Positions 62,401 through 64,000 of a DNA stretch of 64,000 nt are shown in pieces (position 1 is the first letter of the stretch; the number at the start of each line of letters is the position of its first letter). Source of the DNA: UBA7236 sp964463165 (GTDB lineage: Bacteria > Bacteroidota > Bacteroidia > Chitinophagales > BACL12); assembly GCA_964463165.1 (NCBI GenBank), contig CAYXBK010000001.1, positions 237,677 to 301,676 of the forward strand. Direction: 5' to 3'. A program made the position numbers and the translations under genes. A model generated the notes under the pieces. That model was not told where the DNA came from. It made no database searches and saw only the letters and a program-made list of their open reading frames with translations.

Positions 62401-64000
62401 ATGAAAATGCATTCTAATTATCTTCATTATTTATCATTTGCTTTCGCTTTATTTATTTCTAACAATTGTATTTCACAAGCTCCCGCTATTGAGTGGCAGA
62501 ATACAATTGGTGGAAATGGACATGAAAATGCTCAAATAATTCATCAAACATCAGACGGTGGGTTTATACTTGGGGGATATTCAGATTCGGGGATATCTGG
62601 TGATAAAACCGAATCTGGAATTAGTTATGATTTTTGGATTTTAAAATTAGATCCATCTGGGAATATTCAATGGCAAAATACAATTGGAGGTAGCTCAAGT
62701 GATTATTTAAGTGCGCTATATCAAACATTTGACGGAGGTTATATTTTGGGAGGTAGTTCGTATTCTGGGATTTCAGGTGACAAAATTGAAGGGAATTTGG
62801 GTGCAGAAGGAGCTGACATATGGGTAGTTAAATTAAATTCGCTCGGAAATATTCAATGGCAAAATACAATTGGTGGTAATAGAGATGATGGATTATCCAG
62901 CTTAATGCAAACAGTCGATGGGGGATATATCATTGGGGGGTATTCGAATTCCGGAATTTCAGGAGATAAAAATGAAGCTTGTATTTTAAACATATTCGCT
63001 GAACCCACAGCTGATTTTTGGGTTATTAAACTTGATGATTTAGGTAATATTATTTGGCAAAATACAATTGGTGGTTCCGAAGATGACGTGGTTTTTTCAA
63101 TAGATGAAACGTTAGATGGCGGGTATATTGTGGGGGGGAATTCCAATTCTGACATTTCCGGGGATAAAACCGAAAATTGCATTAGTGATGGACTTTATAC
63201 AGATTACTGGGTTGTAAAAATAGACGGGTCCGGAAATATAGTCTGGCAAAATGATATAGGTGGATTGTGGATGGATGGATTGGAAATTGTACAACAATTG
63301 GAGGATGGAAATTTTATAATTGGAGGCTCTTCTGATTCAGGAATTACCGGTGACAAAACAGAGGATAGTCACGGTACTGATTATTGGATTATAAAATTAA
63401 GTAGTTTGGGTTCAATATTATGGCAAAATTCTATTGGCGGTAATAGTATTGATGCATTAGCATCTATTCAGGAAACTATTGATGGCGGATTTATAATCGG
63501 AGGTTCATCGAGTTCAACAATATCTTTTGATAAAACTGTAAATACTTTTTTGGGGACCGACTATTGGATATTAAAATTGAATGGGTCGGGTAATATTCTT
63601 TGGCAGAAGAATATTGGAGCTGGCGATGCACCTTTTAATGAAGATTATTTGAGCTTTATTGACTTAACAAATGATAATGGTTATATATTAATTGGTTATT
63701 CAAATTCCCCTGTTTCAGGAGATAAAACCGAACCGGAATTTAACTTAAGTTATGATTACTGGGTCGTTAAATTATCCCCTGATTGTACTCCATCTATCGA
63801 ACTCTGCAACACCCTCGACGACAACTGCAACGGACTCATCGACGATGGAGTAGTAGAAACAATTTCAATCTCTGCCGGAGGGCCAACAACATTTTGCCAG
63901 GGTGGGAGCGTGGTATTATCCGCAACATATTCCGGCGCAACAGTACAATGGAAAAAAGACGGTGTAAATATCGCCGGTGCAACATCTGCAAATTACACCG
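62401..64000 (+). CDS. Secreted beta-propeller protein, paralogue of the 562-12724 array (3' end beyond window)
   Basis: 533 codons are visible, open to the window end. Signal peptide (MKMHSNYLHYLSFAFALF), then exactly seven repeats (WQNTIGG..DGGYILGG..SGDKTE..DYWVVKL), the MopE-like motif CNTLDDNCNGLIDDG and the beginning of the first Ig-like domain (FCQGGSVVLSATYSG). Closest in layout to the 10526 gene. A second Ig-like domain and a sorting domain are expected outside. Its repeat DNA is more AT-rich in codon choice than the Ig part, as if the two came from different sources. Confidence 0.9.
   Translation, partial: MKMHSNYLHYLSFAFALFISNNCISQAPAIEWQNTIGGNGHENAQIIHQTSDGGFILGGYSDSGISGDKTESGISYDFWILKLDPSGNIQWQNTIGGSSSDYLSALYQTFDGGYILGGSSYSGISGDKIEGNLGAEGADIWVVKLNSLGNIQWQNTIGGNRDDGLSSLMQTVDGGYIIGGYSNSGISGDKNEACILNIFAEPTADFWVIKLDDLGNIIWQNTIGGSEDDVVFSIDETLDGGYIVGGNSNSDISGDKTENCISDGLYTDYWVVKIDGSGNIVWQNDIGGLWMDGLEIVQQLEDGNFIIGGSSDSGITGDKTEDSHGTDYWIIKLSSLGSILWQNSIGGNSIDALASIQETIDGGFIIGGSSSSTISFDKTVNTFLGTDYWILKLNGSGNILWQKNIGAGDAPFNEDYLSFIDLTNDNGYILIGYSNSPVSGDKTEPEFNLSYDYWVVKLSPDCTPSIELCNTLDDNCNGLIDDGVVETISISAGGPTTFCQGGSVVLSATYSGATVQWKKDGVNIAGATSANYT

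Noticed and set aside
1..64000. tRNA, rRNA or large riboswitch
   Set aside because: No cloverleaf-like segment with a CCA-type end, no conserved rRNA core sequence and no riboswitch core was recognised by eye. A covariance-model scan would be needed to exclude small ones.

Overview
The window reads as chromosomal DNA of a member of the Bacteroidota. The evidence is a set of secreted proteins ending in type IX secretion system (T9SS) type A sorting domains (IYPNPNNG start, GIYFVRV-like end), promoters of the TTTG / TAnnTTTG type used by the Bacteroidota primary sigma factor, few Shine-Dalgarno sequences, several TTG/GTG starts, and typical families (YkgJ, DUF547, DUF2007, YwqK-like, short alpha-glucan phosphorylase, SpeA-like decarboxylase). 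I cannot go below phylum. No rRNA, tRNA or CRISPR array was seen.

Layout. 1-12.7 kb: a tandem array of large secreted paralogues (562, 4375, 8129, 10526) preceded by a sorting-domain remnant (171). Each carries one or two blocks of exactly seven repeats (predicted seven-bladed beta-propellers), a MopE-like Cys/Asp metal-binding motif, two Ig-like domains and a sorting domain that has been invaded in frame by a GC-rich palindromic repeat. Relatives lie at 22414 (minus) and 62401 (cut by the window end); an interrupted delta-60 propeller gene lies at 17987-19588. 12.7-26 kb: small secreted and membrane proteins, pyruvate phosphate dikinase, a beta-barrel protein and a vanadium-haloperoxidase-like lipoprotein. 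26-33.1 kb: arginine and purine genes (argS and an arginase-family enzyme divergent from an arginine decarboxylase; guaA with a periplasmic-binding lipoprotein). 33.1-33.8 kb: a gene-free stretch with two copies of a hairpin/micro-ORF element. 33.8-45 kb: dihaem cytochrome c, glucan phosphorylase, YkgJ, a universal stress protein, peptidases and a polytopic membrane protein.

45-49 kb holds the most interesting structure: a complete 3,615-bp transposon (45325-48939) of the IS1595 family. It has 25-bp terminal inverted repeats (22/25 matching) and a perfect 8-bp target duplication (ACTGAAGA), and it is inserted into an intergenic array of GACTGNN heptamers whose phase is restored when the element and one duplication are removed. 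Besides the transposase it carries passengers: a HEPN-like protein with an Rx4H motif, a 56-residue helix-turn-helix candidate lying between two near-identical operator-like repeats, an XRE regulator, a promoter- and terminator-bounded pair of a HicB-like antitoxin fold and an unknown 118-residue partner that is not HicA, and three very small ORFs. It looks like a mobile toxin-antitoxin or defence cargo.

49-62 kb is housekeeping and cell envelope: LutA-like protein, an iron-sulfur APS/PAPS reductase translationally coupled to a sugar epimerase, RecQ coupled to two glycosyltransferases, FtsE, HemE, thioesterases and a class A penicillin-binding protein. Short phased intergenic repeats (heptamers, octamers, a 76-bp tandem) recur at 45.0-45.3, 48.9 and 57.3-57.5 kb.
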